A DNA stretch of 64,000 nt from Arthrobacter beigongshangensis (GTDB lineage Bacteria > Bacillota > Bacilli > Bacillales_A > Planococcaceae), in contig NZ_JADHDX010000003.1 in NCBI RefSeq assembly GCF_016820585.1, positions 62,001-126,000 on the forward strand. Reading direction: 5' to 3'. A program made the position numbers and the translations under genes. The notes under the pieces were generated by a model. It was not told the origin of the DNA. It did not search any database and was given only the letters and a program-made list of their open reading frames with translations. Of the stretch, positions 1-7,656 are shown in pieces; position 1 is the first letter of the stretch; each line of letters begins with the position of its first letter.

Positions 1-51
1 GTAAATGGACAATATGAGCATGAATATTATATGGCAAAGCTTATTGGTTAG
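1..51 (+). CDS. C-terminal tail of an upstream gene (partial)
   Basis: The first 16 codons of the window read open in frame 1 and end at a TAG at 49-51. The residues are VNGQYEHEYYMAKLIG. This is compatible with the end of a gene that starts before the window. It is too short to assign a family, and it could be chance open frame. Confidence 0.3.
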   Translation, partial: VNGQYEHEYYMAKLIG

Positions 52-101
52 TAGGATTGAATGGTATTATTTTTTTGAAGAAAAGAAAAGGTGAAATGAA
101 A

Positions 102-617
102 ATGAAGCGAATTGCAATTGTAATCACGCATTTTAGCGCGAGTTGTCTAGAATTATTCAATAAAGAATTTAACGAGAATTATACAATAGAAGACTTACAA
201 GGGAAATTGTTAGTAGAGTTAGATGTTAGATTTGCAGACAGAGTAGATTATTATTTAGCAAATGAATCATTTTTTCTAGATCTACAAGTAATCAAAGATA
301 GTCAAGATGTAATCCGAAAGTTAAGTGCTCACTATGATATTTATATCGTAACGGCGGCAATGGAATTTCCAGCATCTTTAGCTCCAAAATATCAATGGTT
401 AAAACAGCATTTTAGTTTTTTGGATGACAAGAACTTCGTTTTTTGTGGAGATAAAAGTATTATTCATGCAGATTATTTAATTGATGATACGCCGAGTCAT
501 TTAGACACATTTTCGGGACAGGGCATACTATTTACAGCACCGCATAATCGCGATCTAACGGGCTATACTCGCCTCGACAATTGGCAAGAGATTGCAGCTT
601 ATTTTATGAAAATATAA
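102..617 (+). CDS. 5'(3')-deoxyribonucleotidase family protein lacking catalytic motif I
   Basis: The protein resembles the NT5C/YorS-type HAD nucleotidases that dephosphorylate nucleoside monophosphates. Later family motifs are present: the Thr-bearing strand IVTAAMEFP near residue 85 and the acidic motif ADYLIDDTPSH near residue 125. The first motif, normally DxDxV/T right after the first strand, is absent: the N-terminus runs MKRIAIVITHFSAS, whereas relatives read roughly IAI-DMDD-VxADF. The gap equals four codons in frame. Without the nucleophilic Asp it should not catalyse the family reaction. I chose ATG 102 because AGGTG lies 8 bases upstream; an earlier TTG at 57 has no ribosome site. 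It converges on the ferritin gene across a shared terminator. Confidence 0.75.
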   Translation: MKRIAIVITHFSASCLELFNKEFNENYTIEDLQGKLLVELDVRFADRVDYYLANESFFLDLQVIKDSQDVIRKLSAHYDIYIVTAAMEFPASLAPKYQWLKQHFSFLDDKNFVFCGDKSIIHADYLIDDTPSHLDTFSGQGILFTAPHNRDLTGYTRLDNWQEIAAYFMKI

Positions 618-643
618 AAAACCACCCAAGTCGAGTGGTTTTT
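616..643. terminator. Bidirectional terminator between nucleotidase and ferritin genes
   Basis: AAAACCAC and GTGGTTTT form an 8-bp stem with A and T runs on either side, so it can end transcription from both convergent genes. Confidence 0.75.
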
Positions 644-651
644 AGCATGTC

Positions 652-1161
652 TTATTCGCCAGTTTCAGGAGAAAATTGACGTTGACCAAGTTCTTTTTCA
701 TAAATGAATAATGCGTTTTTATCTTCACCGATACGTTTCAAATACTCGATATGTGTATCAAAGGATGCTTCTTCTTCGACTTGCTCGTCCAAGAACCATC
801 TTAAAAATGAAATTGTCGCATGTTCTTTTTCTTCCCATGCAAGATCAGTAAGCTCGTAGAAGTTTTTAGTCACTGCTTTTTCCTGTAGCAATCCAGACTC
901 GAATGTATCTAAAATTGAGCTGAAATCGATTTTAGGCTCAGATGTAGCCGAAAACTTTGCTTGTATGCCACGGTCATTTAAATAATTATAGATTTTCATG
1001 CCATGAAAGCGTTCTTCTTCTGCTTGTTGGAGATAATAATTGGCAAAGCCACTGTAGTTATTATGTTCACAATAGGCGGCCATCGCCATATAAGATTGAG
1101 CGGCGTCAAATTCATTATTCAATTGTTTGTTAAGTGCGTCTGCTAATCGTTGACTGATCAT
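652..1161 (-). CDS. ftnA: Non-heme ferritin (FtnA type)
   Basis: This 169-residue protein is a bacterial ferritin that oxidises Fe(II) and stores the iron in a 24-subunit cytoplasmic cage. It shows the four-helix bundle with ferroxidase residues: Glu in [10 protein letters not shown], the EEERFHGMK segment with Glu and His, and a later Glu/Gln set around WEEKEHAT and DEQVEEE. I chose the ATG at 1159-1161 because GGAGGAAG sits just upstream on the minus strand; the frame stays open for 27 more codons with no better ribosome site. The gene is monocistronic. The upstream minus-strand region has TTATAAT-like sequence that might be part of a PerR-like or promoter element, but I cannot show that. 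Confidence 0.95.
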   Translation of the reverse strand: MISQRLADALNKQLNNEFDAAQSYMAMAAYCEHNNYSGFANYYLQQAEEERFHGMKIYNYLNDRGIQAKFSATSEPKIDFSSILDTFESGLLQEKAVTKNFYELTDLAWEEKEHATISFLRWFLDEQVEEEASFDTHIEYLKRIGEDKNALFIYEKELGQRQFSPETGE

Positions 1162-1269
1162 ATTATTCTTCCTCCATTTCATGGTGTATAACCTACTTTT
1201 ATTATAAGCGATAGGTCTATGACAATCACTTAATATGTTCATGATAGTTGTGCCTATTGCAAGTATGCA

Positions 1270-2054
1270 GATTTTTTCGGAAAGAATAACATTGAATATC
1301 TACCAGGGGGAAGTAGTCCAGAACTACGGAGCATGTTCGCACAATATAGAGATTTGCATCCAGAAGCTGAACTTACATATATGGGCACTACTCCTAGTTT
1401 ATTTATTCAAGAGCCAGATGTCGGTATTCCAGATGGGTATGATCCAAGGAAAATACCATGGTATATAGATGCAATGGCAAAAAAATCGATTTTATTATTT
1501 CCGATCCTTATATCTCCGCTAGTACAAATGAAATGGTTATGACTATTTCCCAGGCAATAAAAGATGGTTCAGGTGTAGTGGCAATAGATATTAACTTGAA
1601 CTTGATTTAGCAAATTCTTTTGTACTGAAAGCGAAGTGTCAGCTACAGAAGTCGCCCATTTTTCCTTAGTGGTGGAATGAATGCCAGAAAAGCATTTCAA
1701 TCAGAGGGAGTTCAAACTCCCTGCTGATTAAGGAGGAATGAAGTTCAATTCCTCCCTGTTAAGCCTCCGACGTACAGGACGTCGCGTTTTTGTTGGCCGG
1801 CGGATGTTAGGGATTTTGAGGAGAGTGGGAAAGGAAACTTAAGTTTGCGACGTTCTGCGGATGCCTTAATTTCTACAAAGTACGCAAAAATACGGCAAAT
1901 CGAACCCTTCTCTGTTCGATTCGCAATTACGCCGAGGCGCAATTGATTTATTTGCAGGCACTAACCAATCAAGTGGAAATTAGTATATCAGCTGAATCTT
2001 TATCCTTTATGGCGGAAGAGTTGAAGGGACTAATCTCTAAGTTTAACTATTGAC
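1270..2054 (+). pseudogene. Remains of a methyl-accepting chemotaxis protein gene interrupted by a repeat element
   Basis: Three pieces of one receptor gene can be read. Bases 1270-1470 encode [20 protein letters not shown] and onward through PDGYDPRKIPWYIDAMAKK, typical of a dCache sensor domain. After a frameshift, 1500-1609 continue as SDPYISASTNEMV and AIKDGSGVVAIDINLN, ending at a TAG. After about 300 bases of repeat, 1965-2054 encode the end of a receptor, VEISISAESLSFMAEELKG, with its natural stop. The transmembrane, HAMP and most of the signalling domain are missing. The gene is dead; small open frames across it are meaningless. Confidence 0.8.
1656..1950 (+). repeat. Long copy of a structured repeat family (copy 1)
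   Basis: This segment matches 26974-27327 over nearly its whole length. Shared blocks include GGCGGGATGAATGCC-like sequence near the left end, the palindrome AGGAATGAAGTTCAATTCCT, GCCTCCGACGTACAGGACGT, CGGCGGATGTTAGGGATTTT, and a right-end hairpin CAATTACGCCGAGGCGCAATTG. It lacks a transposase. It lies inside the remains of a chemotaxis receptor gene, which fits insertion. Open frames inside it, such as one on the minus strand at 1745-1942, are also partly present in copy 2 but look non-genic. Confidence 0.8.
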
Positions 2055-2076
2055 AATCAATATGACAGACTAAGTA

Positions 2077-2100
2077 ACCATCCATAATTATGGATGGTTA
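2077..2100 (+). terminator. Hairpin after the chemotaxis receptor remnant
   Basis: AACCATCCATAATTATGGATGGTT is a perfect 24-base palindrome directly after the old receptor stop codon and before the coat genes. The following sequence is AT-rich but lacks a long T run. Confidence 0.55.
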
Positions 2101-2155
2101 TTTATATATGGTTCATACTACGAATACGTTATGCTGTATGAAAGGAGCCAAGCAA

Positions 2156-2713
2156 ATGGATCCAGAAAAACTACTTCAAGGACAACAATTACAACAACAA
2201 CTACGACAATTAGAATTACAATTAGAAATCCATCAACAGCAGCTAGAGGAGCATCGGAAACCAAAGTCAAATTCGCAGGAGATGGAACAAAAACCAGCAC
2301 AACCAGTACTGCAACAACAGGAGCCGGCACAACCAGAATCGCAACAACAGGAGCCGGTACAACCAGAATCGCAACAACAGGAGCCGGCACAACCAGAATC
2401 GCAGCAACAGGAGCCAGCACAACCAGAATCGCAGCAACAGGAGCCAGCACAACCAGAATCACAGCAACAAAAAGCACAAAAACAGTTGCCCACGTACTAT
2501 ACAGCTCCTGAGATGATATCTACGCAGGACATAGGCTATTTACGTGACATGCTCAGTTCGAATTTACTTGCTGTGAAACAGTATCGCCAAGCAATCAAAG
2601 ACTGTCAACTGCCCGATTTAAAACTTCAATTTAAGGAAGCCAGCCAAATGCATTTGCAGCATTATAATTCTCTGTTGAGTTTCTTGAGTGAAAATGGAGG
2701 AGTGACGAAATGA
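2156..2713 (+). CDS. CotF-like spore coat protein with Pro/Glu/Gln repeat region
   Basis: The 185-residue product begins with a Gln-rich coiled-coil-like segment (about residues 1-45), continues with a ten-residue repeat of the type PAQPESQQQE (about residues 48-107), and ends with a helical domain resembling the first half of Coat_F proteins: DIGYLRDMLSSNLLAVKQYRQ and MHLQHYNSLLSFL. The start ATG 2156 follows AAAGGAG by 8 bases. Its stop overlaps the next gene's start (ATGA at 2710-2713), so the two are translationally coupled. Role in the spore coat is inferred from the Coat_F resemblance. The repeat length is likely to vary between strains. Confidence 0.7.
   Translation: MDPEKLLQGQQLQQQLRQLELQLEIHQQQLEEHRKPKSNSQEMEQKPAQPVLQQQEPAQPESQQQEPVQPESQQQEPAQPESQQQEPAQPESQQQEPAQPESQQQKAQKQLPTYYTAPEMISTQDIGYLRDMLSSNLLAVKQYRQAIKDCQLPDLKLQFKEASQMHLQHYNSLLSFLSENGGVTK
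2297..2476 (+). repeat. Six tandem 30-bp units inside the coat gene
   Basis: The unit begins GCACAACCAGAATCGCAACA and encodes ten residues (AQPESQQQEP). Six units follow without gaps; the first and last are the most diverged. Open frames on the opposite strand here (Cys-rich or hydrophobic) are artefacts of this repeat. Confidence 0.95.
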
Positions 2714-3030
2714 ATTCTTCGAACAAGATTGAAAATCCTCAAACTTCACCACCTGCCAAAAATTCAAAGTTAGATGATCAGGAAATCTTGCGAGCTGCTC
2801 TTGTAATTGAAAAAAACTTATGTAACACCTATACAATGGCCATGCTTAGCGCAAGCCATGAGAAATTATACAAACTTATTTTCGATTTATTCAATAAGAC
2901 ATCCCAACAGCATCAGAAATTAGTAGACTTACAATTCCAGCATGGCTGGGTATCGCTGACGCCGGCCCCTGCGGCAGAAGTTAAAGCACTTGAACAAGAG
3001 TTCACTGCTGCTGGTCAACAGATACAATGA
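2710..3030 (+). CDS. CotF-like spore coat protein
   Basis: This 106-residue protein resembles the C-terminal half of Coat_F proteins: KLDDQEILRAALVIEKNLCN, then helices through FDLFNKTSQQHQKLVDLQFQHGW. The HGW segment corresponds to the family's Gly-Trp-containing end. It starts at ATG 2710 overlapping the stop of the upstream coat gene. Both probably act together in the mother cell or coat. No clear sporulation sigma-factor promoter could be picked out upstream of the pair. Confidence 0.7.
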   Translation: MNSSNKIENPQTSPPAKNSKLDDQEILRAALVIEKNLCNTYTMAMLSASHEKLYKLIFDLFNKTSQQHQKLVDLQFQHGWVSLTPAPAAEVKALEQEFTAAGQQIQ

Positions 3031-3245
3031 TATTTCAATATAGTGATTTAAAAATCGTAAATTGAATTGTCTTATGATACAATAGTGAATGTATAATAAC
3101 ACTTCAATCGATTCACTCGATAATATTATTCTAATATATCAATCTAATTAATCGTAAATCAAATTTGGTTATGCTACAATTATGAAAGTTCAACTAAGCA
3201 TCACAATCAGTTGATTTGGGGATTTCAATTATCTATTCGTTACAC
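3031..3245. other. Intergenic region with an imperfect 38-bp direct repeat
   Basis: Two related stretches, beginning AATCGTAAATTGAATTG near 3050 and AATCGTAAATCAAATTTGG near 3150, both run on to a TACAAT and then a GAA-rich end. No gene is visible between the coat gene and the nirK tail. I see no clear promoter spacing. Confidence 0.5.
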
Positions 3246-3353
3246 ATCAATCACGGCTCGGTGTGATTATATCCGGATTTTTCTAGAAAGCTCAAAAAAG
3301 CTAGCTTGAAAAATCTGTGACATCCGCCGAAGGCATTATCTGGAACCAGATAA
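3246..3353 (-). repeat. Short structured repeat copy, just downstream of nirK
   Basis: Read on the minus strand this copy begins with the palindrome TTATCTGGTTCCAGATAA, then GCCTTCGGCGGATGTCACAG, then a stem GATTTTTC/GAAAAATC around an AT-rich loop, and ends in a hairpin AATCAC/GTGATT closing with ATTGAT. The same order occurs in the copies at 47163 and 51117 with different stem sequences. Confidence 0.8.
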
Positions 3354-3383
3354 AAAACACCCACTCCTCCACGAGTAGGTGCT
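3351..3383 (-). terminator. nirK: nirK terminator
   Basis: On the minus strand CACCTACTC pairs with GAGTGGGTG around a short loop, followed by six T. It lies about 40 bases after the nirK stop, overlapping the first bases of the repeat. Confidence 0.85.
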
Positions 3384-3424
3384 TCAAGTTTAAACTATTT
3401 GCAAATGATACTGGCAACGTATCA

Positions 3425-4459
3425 TTAAGGTATTACTTTTATAACTCCAACAGCGCCTTTTGTAGCATGATTAAACTGGTGTGTAACGAATGGATATTCC
3501 CCTTCTTCTGTAACAATGAATTCAACAACGGCTCCTCCGCTTGCAGGAAGCATAACTGTTTGTAAGCCTTTCATGTGGTTGGCGGGATTTCCATCAATAT
3601 AAACATCGTCTAGAATTGTTCCAATGACGTGGAAAGAGCTTACTTCGTTTGGTCCCACGTTATTGATATAAATACGAACTTTTTCTCCAACTTTCGCGAC
3701 TAGTGGCTGTTCTTTTAAAGTGAATGTATCACCATTTGTACTGCGGTCCCCTTCGTTTAATGCTTTTGTTGAAAAAACGACTTGGCTTGGAACACCGTTT
3801 GTCATATCATCCATATCATTTTCTTTGTACCATTCATTTTGTACAATCACAAATTCCCGATCGACTTCATGGTCAGTCGGATAACCATTTTTGGGTTTGA
3901 CGATGATTACTCCATGCATTCCGTTCGCGATATGTTCCAGAACTGGGGCAGTTGCACAATGGTACATGAAAACGCCAGGTCTGTTGGCAGGGTAAGTAAA
4001 TATACCTTCTTCATTTGGCATAACATCCGCGAACCCTACATTTGGTGCTACATGCATTGAATGGAAATCCATACTATGCGGGACGGCTGGGTCAATGTTG
4101 ACAAGCTTGAAGTTGACAAGATCCCCTTCATTGACAACGAGGAGTGGTCCAGGTGCTTCGCCATTAAAAGTCCACGCCTTATACATTTCACCTTTCGCGA
4201 TTTCAATGTCAGTAATCTGTGAAGTCATCTCAATATTGACTTCATGTTCTCCCACACGTTCAAATTTGACTGGGACAGGCGGTTGATTTAGTCCTTCATG
4301 AGGTGCATACACTTTAACATCCGCTGTAGAATTTCCCGCTTCTGATTTAGCCTCCACTTTGACTTTCTCTACATCCTTGACAGCCGCATTCGATCCACAA
4401 GCCCCCAATATCATAGATACGGATAACATTGCTGCAGTTACTGCCATGCCTTTTTTCAT
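3425..4459 (-). CDS. nirK: Copper-containing nitrite reductase, lipoprotein form
   Basis: NirK reduces nitrite to nitric oxide in denitrification. The 344-residue protein has a lipoprotein signal with lipobox LGAC (Cys21), so it is probably anchored outside the membrane. Two cupredoxin domains follow. Type 1 copper ligands are His128, Cys168, His176 and Met181 (MYHCAT and HIANGM); type 2 ligands are His133, His167 and His327 (THQF). The catalytic Asp131 (SMDFH) and His277 (FHVIG) are present, so it should be active. GGAGGG precedes ATG 4459. It is a single-gene unit with a Crp/Fnr-type operator at about -41.5. The gas it makes would be handled by the heme-copper clusters at 36.6 and 60.8 kb. 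Confidence 0.97.
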   Translation of the reverse strand: MKKGMAVTAAMLSVSMILGACGSNAAVKDVEKVKVEAKSEAGNSTADVKVYAPHEGLNQPPVPVKFERVGEHEVNIEMTSQITDIEIAKGEMYKAWTFNGEAPGPLLVVNEGDLVNFKLVNIDPAVPHSMDFHSMHVAPNVGFADVMPNEEGIFTYPANRPGVFMYHCATAPVLEHIANGMHGVIIVKPKNGYPTDHEVDREFVIVQNEWYKENDMDDMTNGVPSQVVFSTKALNEGDRSTNGDTFTLKEQPLVAKVGEKVRIYINNVGPNEVSSFHVIGTILDDVYIDGNPANHMKGLQTVMLPASGGAVVEFIVTEEGEYPFVTHQFNHATKGAVGVIKVIP

Positions 4460-4512
4460 AATAAGCCCTCCTTGATATTTTTACCAGATACTAGATACTA
4501 TCTGATACTTAC

Positions 4513-4518
4513 ATCATA
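4513..4518 (-). promoter_or_regulatory. nirK: Predicted -10 element of nirK
   Basis: TATGAT on the minus strand puts the transcription start near 4506. That places the operator centre (4547.5) at -41.5, the standard class II activator position. Confidence 0.6.
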
Positions 4519-4539
4519 GGTGGGCGATACAAGTCAAAG

Positions 4540-4555
4540 TGTGATTTTAATCACA
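4540..4555 (-). promoter_or_regulatory. Crp/Fnr-type operator upstream of nirK
   Basis: TGTGATTTTAATCACA matches TGTGA-N6-TCACA perfectly and is identical base for base to the site at 60691-60706. Confidence 0.85.
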
Positions 4556-4706
4556 CTATTTTGCTTGTCAAAAATTGTTCATACTTGAAGCGGTTTACTG
4601 GGGTAAATGATGAACGATTCGTGAATAAAGTGAGTTGTCACAAATTATTCAATATAGAAGCAGGATAAAAAAATAGGTATTTACGATTAGGAAAGGACGT
4701 GCAGTC

Positions 4707-5462
4707 ATGTGTTTGATTAATATTCATTATGGGGGGCATTCAAACTATAAATTGATTATCGCGGCAAACCGGGATGAGTCTTACGATCGGCCAACTGCTC
4801 AGGCAAGCTTTTGGGTGGATAATCCGAACCTATTGGCAGGTCGAGACTTAGTGCATAATGGAACATGGCTTGGTGTCACTAAGTCGGGTCGATTTGCAGC
4901 GTTAACAAATTATCGCGATCCTGCGGAATTTGGCGTAGAAAAAAAGTCGCGTGGGGATATTGTGAAGGACTTTTTGATGGAAAATAGTTCACCCGTCGAG
5001 TTTTTGAAAACATTACAGAATCATAGCAATGAGTATGCAGGTTTTAATTTAATTGTTGGTAATTTAGATGGATTGTTCTATTTTTCTAATAAAAAAGAGG
5101 GGATTAAAGAGATTCCAATGGGAACACATAGCTTGAGCAACGAATTTCTTAATACACCTTGGCCGAAAGTGGTAAAAGGCAAGGAGAGACTTCGTAATTA
5201 TGTACAGCAACATGAAGTGATTGAAACAGATGCGCTATTTGATATTTTACACGATACGGAAATTGCTTCAGACGAGCTGTTACCAGATACAGGTGTAGGA
5301 ATGGATCTTGAACGGATGCTTTCGCCGCTTTTTATTAAGACCCCGAATTATGGAACACGTTGTTCGACTGTAGTTCTAGTTGGTTATGATAATAGTATTA
5401 CTTTCGTGGAACGAAGTTTTTCAAAAGGTGTTGAAGTGGATGAAGTGAGATTTGATTTCTAA
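4707..5462 (+). CDS. NRDE family protein (TANGO2-like)
   Basis: The 251-residue protein begins MCLI and carries the family signature ANRDE (residues about 20-24), followed by LAGRD, GTWLGVTKSGRFAALTNYRDP and SRGDIV blocks, and a C-terminal GTRCSTVVLV. This is the NRDE/TANGO2 family; the eukaryotic member affects metabolism and heme or lipid handling, and the bacterial role is not established. AGGAAAGGA lies upstream of ATG 4707. The upstream 250 bases contain the nirK control region, so the two are divergent, but the operator is far from this start. Confidence 0.9.
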   Translation: MCLINIHYGGHSNYKLIIAANRDESYDRPTAQASFWVDNPNLLAGRDLVHNGTWLGVTKSGRFAALTNYRDPAEFGVEKKSRGDIVKDFLMENSSPVEFLKTLQNHSNEYAGFNLIVGNLDGLFYFSNKKEGIKEIPMGTHSLSNEFLNTPWPKVVKGKERLRNYVQQHEVIETDALFDILHDTEIASDELLPDTGVGMDLERMLSPLFIKTPNYGTRCSTVVLVGYDNSITFVERSFSKGVEVDEVRFDF

Positions 5463-5524
5463 TTATACATCCGGATTAAAATGATCGTTTATGTAGATAA
5501 GGCATATAAATAAAGGGGATATCT

Positions 5525-5674
5525 ATGTTTAGTTTTCTTAGTTCAAAATGCTCGATATGCAAACGGAAAGCAGGACCATATCGTTTATTCAGAAATCCAG
5601 AGGGGAAGAAGGTTAAGCTTTGTGCGCCATGTTCTGAGTATGCGGAACGTAGAGCGTATCGCAGAATGCAGTGA
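5525..5674 (+). CDS. Small protein with two CxxC pairs
   Basis: This 49-residue frame starts at ATG 5525 after AAAGGGGAT and ends at TGA 5672-5674. It contains CSIC (residues 9-12) and CAPC (residues 33-36), a spacing suited to a zinc ribbon, and a basic tail (ERRAYRRMQ). It is short but has a ribosome site and protein-like composition. Function unknown; a nucleic-acid-binding zinc ribbon is a guess. Confidence 0.6.
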   Translation: MFSFLSSKCSICKRKAGPYRLFRNPEGKKVKLCAPCSEYAERRAYRRMQ

Positions 5675-5802
5675 ATGAAAGGTATCGATTAATACAATGT
5701 GAAATTGTATTTGTCGATACTTTTCATTTTATTATAAGTATTAAAATGAAGAACTAAGCCATAGTAATAGGAAACAACATTGTTGGTAAGGGAGGTTTTA
5801 TT

Positions 5803-5973
5803 GTGGGAAAAAGAGAGGAAAAACAAAGTGCGGCGGCTTCAAGGAAAAAAACGAGTAAGATGAAGGAAGAAATCTCCCTGGAGTTAGCTGAACTTGGTAA
5901 TCTAAATCCAAAGCAAGAGCCGATGACTCAAAATGATCGACAAAAAAGTGAATCGGAGCGAACGTATAAATAG
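5803..5973 (+). CDS. Small highly charged protein
   Basis: A 56-residue frame starts at GTG 5803, 6 bases after GGGAGG, and ends at TAG 5971-5973. The product begins MGKREEKQSAAASRKKTSK and is very hydrophilic, with no Cys or membrane segment. It resembles the many small spore or stress proteins of Bacillales in composition only. Family unknown. Confidence 0.55.
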   Translation: MGKREEKQSAAASRKKTSKMKEEISLELAELGNLNPKQEPMTQNDRQKSESERTYK

Positions 5974-6099
5974 AGCTTCTAAAGATGAGCTGCAGTCTTC
6001 GGATAGCAGCTTATTTTTTGTGCAAAATCATAATAATCTCTATACTTACGTATATAACCTGTTCATGGGATAATGTACGGAGAATGTGAGGTAGATACA

Positions 6100-7536
6100 A
6101 TGTCATTTCAAAATTATCGATTAAGTAGTGAGATTATACGAGCGTTAGACGGGCTCGGCTATTCATCTCCAACAGAGGTGCAGGAGAAGGTACTTCCTGC
6201 TGCGTTAGACCGTAGTGATTTAGTTGTAAAATCGCAGACGGGGAGTGGTAAGACGGCGGCATTCGGCATTCCGATTTGTGAAATGGTTAATTGGGATGAG
6301 AATAAACCGCAGGCGCTTATTTTAACACCGACAAGAGAGCTGGCTGATCAGGTTAAAGAAGATATTACGAATATTGGTCGTTTTAAGCGTGTGAAAGCGG
6401 CTGCTGTTTACGGTAAGCATCCCTTTGCTTATCAAAAGGAAGAGTTGAAGCAAAAATGCCATGTCGTTGTTGGCACACCAGGACGTGTATTGGATCATAT
6501 TGAGCGCGGGACGCTAGCATTTGAGAAAATTGAATATCTTGTATTAGATGAAGCCGATGAAATGTTGAATATGGGGTTTATCGATCAGGTCGAGGCGATT
6601 ATTAGTCAGTTGCCGAAAAATAGAACGACTATGTTATTTTCTGCGACACTTCCTGAGAAAATAGCGACATTGAGCAGTAAATATATGGACAATCCGAAAA
6701 GCATTGAGATTGCGTCAACGGTTACGTTAACGGATCAAATTGATCATTCGTTAATTATTGTCAAGGAGCAGCAGAAGTTTGATCTTTTACGCGATGTGAC
6801 AGTTGTTGAGAATCCAGATAGCTGTATAATCTTTTGCAGAACGAAGGATCAGGTGGATACCGTTACAGAACAACTTGAGAAGTTCTTTTACACTTGTGAT
6901 AAACTGCATGGTGGCATGATGCAGGAAGATCGCTTTGCAGTGATGGATGCATTTAAGCGTGGGGAGTTCCGTTATTTAGTAGCGACAGATGTAGCGGCAC
7001 GTGGGATTGATATTGATAGTATTACGCATGTCATTAACTACGATATACCGCTGGAAAATGAAAGTTATGTGCACCGAGTAGGAAGAACGGGGCGTGCGGG
7101 TAAAAGAGGGAAGGCGATTTCATTCGTCACACCTTATGAAGATAAATTCTTAGCGGACATTGAAGCCTATATTGGTTTTGAGATTCCACAACGAAATGCG
7201 CCATCTAAGCAAGCTGTTGAGGCTATGAAGGATGCGTTCATTGAAAAAATGGATCAATTGCCTAAGTTAAAAAGAGATAAAAGTGAGCTTGTCAGTAAAG
7301 ATATTATGAAGTTATATTTTAATGGTGGTAAAAAGAAGAAACTGCGGGCATTTGATTTCGTTGGTACTATTACGAATATTCCTGGTGTGACGGGCGAGGA
7401 TATTGGTATCATTAAAATCCAGGATACGGAGTCGTATGTGGATATTCTAAATGGTAAGGGTAAGCTCGTTTTAGATGCGATGCGCACGACGACGGTGAAA
7501 GGGAAGTTATTGAAGGTGCATAAGGCGAATAAATGA
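6100..7536 (+). CDS. dbpA: DEAD-box ATP-dependent RNA helicase DbpA/YxiN
   Basis: DbpA-type helicases remodel 23S rRNA during large-subunit assembly. The 478-residue protein has the Q motif region ([10 protein letters not shown]), Walker A QTGSGKT (about 46-52), [21 protein letters not shown], and the C-terminal helicase motifs [10 protein letters not shown] and [12 protein letters not shown]. The last 75 residues ([19 protein letters not shown] onward) match the DbpA RNA-binding domain that recognises hairpin 92 of 23S rRNA. I chose ATG 6100 because GAGGT is well spaced; ATG 6073 would add nine unsupported residues. Confidence 0.95.
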   Translation: MSFQNYRLSSEIIRALDGLGYSSPTEVQEKVLPAALDRSDLVVKSQTGSGKTAAFGIPICEMVNWDENKPQALILTPTRELADQVKEDITNIGRFKRVKAAAVYGKHPFAYQKEELKQKCHVVVGTPGRVLDHIERGTLAFEKIEYLVLDEADEMLNMGFIDQVEAIISQLPKNRTTMLFSATLPEKIATLSSKYMDNPKSIEIASTVTLTDQIDHSLIIVKEQQKFDLLRDVTVVENPDSCIIFCRTKDQVDTVTEQLEKFFYTCDKLHGGMMQEDRFAVMDAFKRGEFRYLVATDVAARGIDIDSITHVINYDIPLENESYVHRVGRTGRAGKRGKAISFVTPYEDKFLADIEAYIGFEIPQRNAPSKQAVEAMKDAFIEKMDQLPKLKRDKSELVSKDIMKLYFNGGKKKKLRAFDFVGTITNIPGVTGEDIGIIKIQDTESYVDILNGKGKLVLDAMRTTTVKGKLLKVHKANK

Positions 7537-7546
7537 TTGCAAAGAG

Positions 7547-7598
7547 GAAAACCAGTCTCCCTCCATTTCAGGTTTGAAATGGGGGAAGGCTGGTTTTT
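7547..7598 (+). terminator. dbpA terminator
   Basis: AAAACCAGTCTCCC and a matching GGGGGAAGGCTGGTTTT half form a long stem, with an internal CATTTCA/TGAAATG pair, followed by a T run. It can also serve the convergent metE. Confidence 0.85.
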
Positions 7599-7656
7599 CA
7601 ATGTGAGTTTATGAAAGGATGAGCGCGTTCGTCTGAATTACTCGCGAGTTCATCAA

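Noticed and set aside
1745-1942. 65-codon minus-strand open frame in the long repeat
   Set aside because: Part of the frame exists in copy 2, but it breaks early there and has no ribosome site; more likely a by-product of the structured repeat.
2118-2493. Minus-strand open frames giving Cys-rich and hydrophobic repeat proteins
   Set aside because: They are shadows of the 30-bp repeat in the coat gene; no ribosome sites, and the plus frame has flanking Coat_F-like domains.
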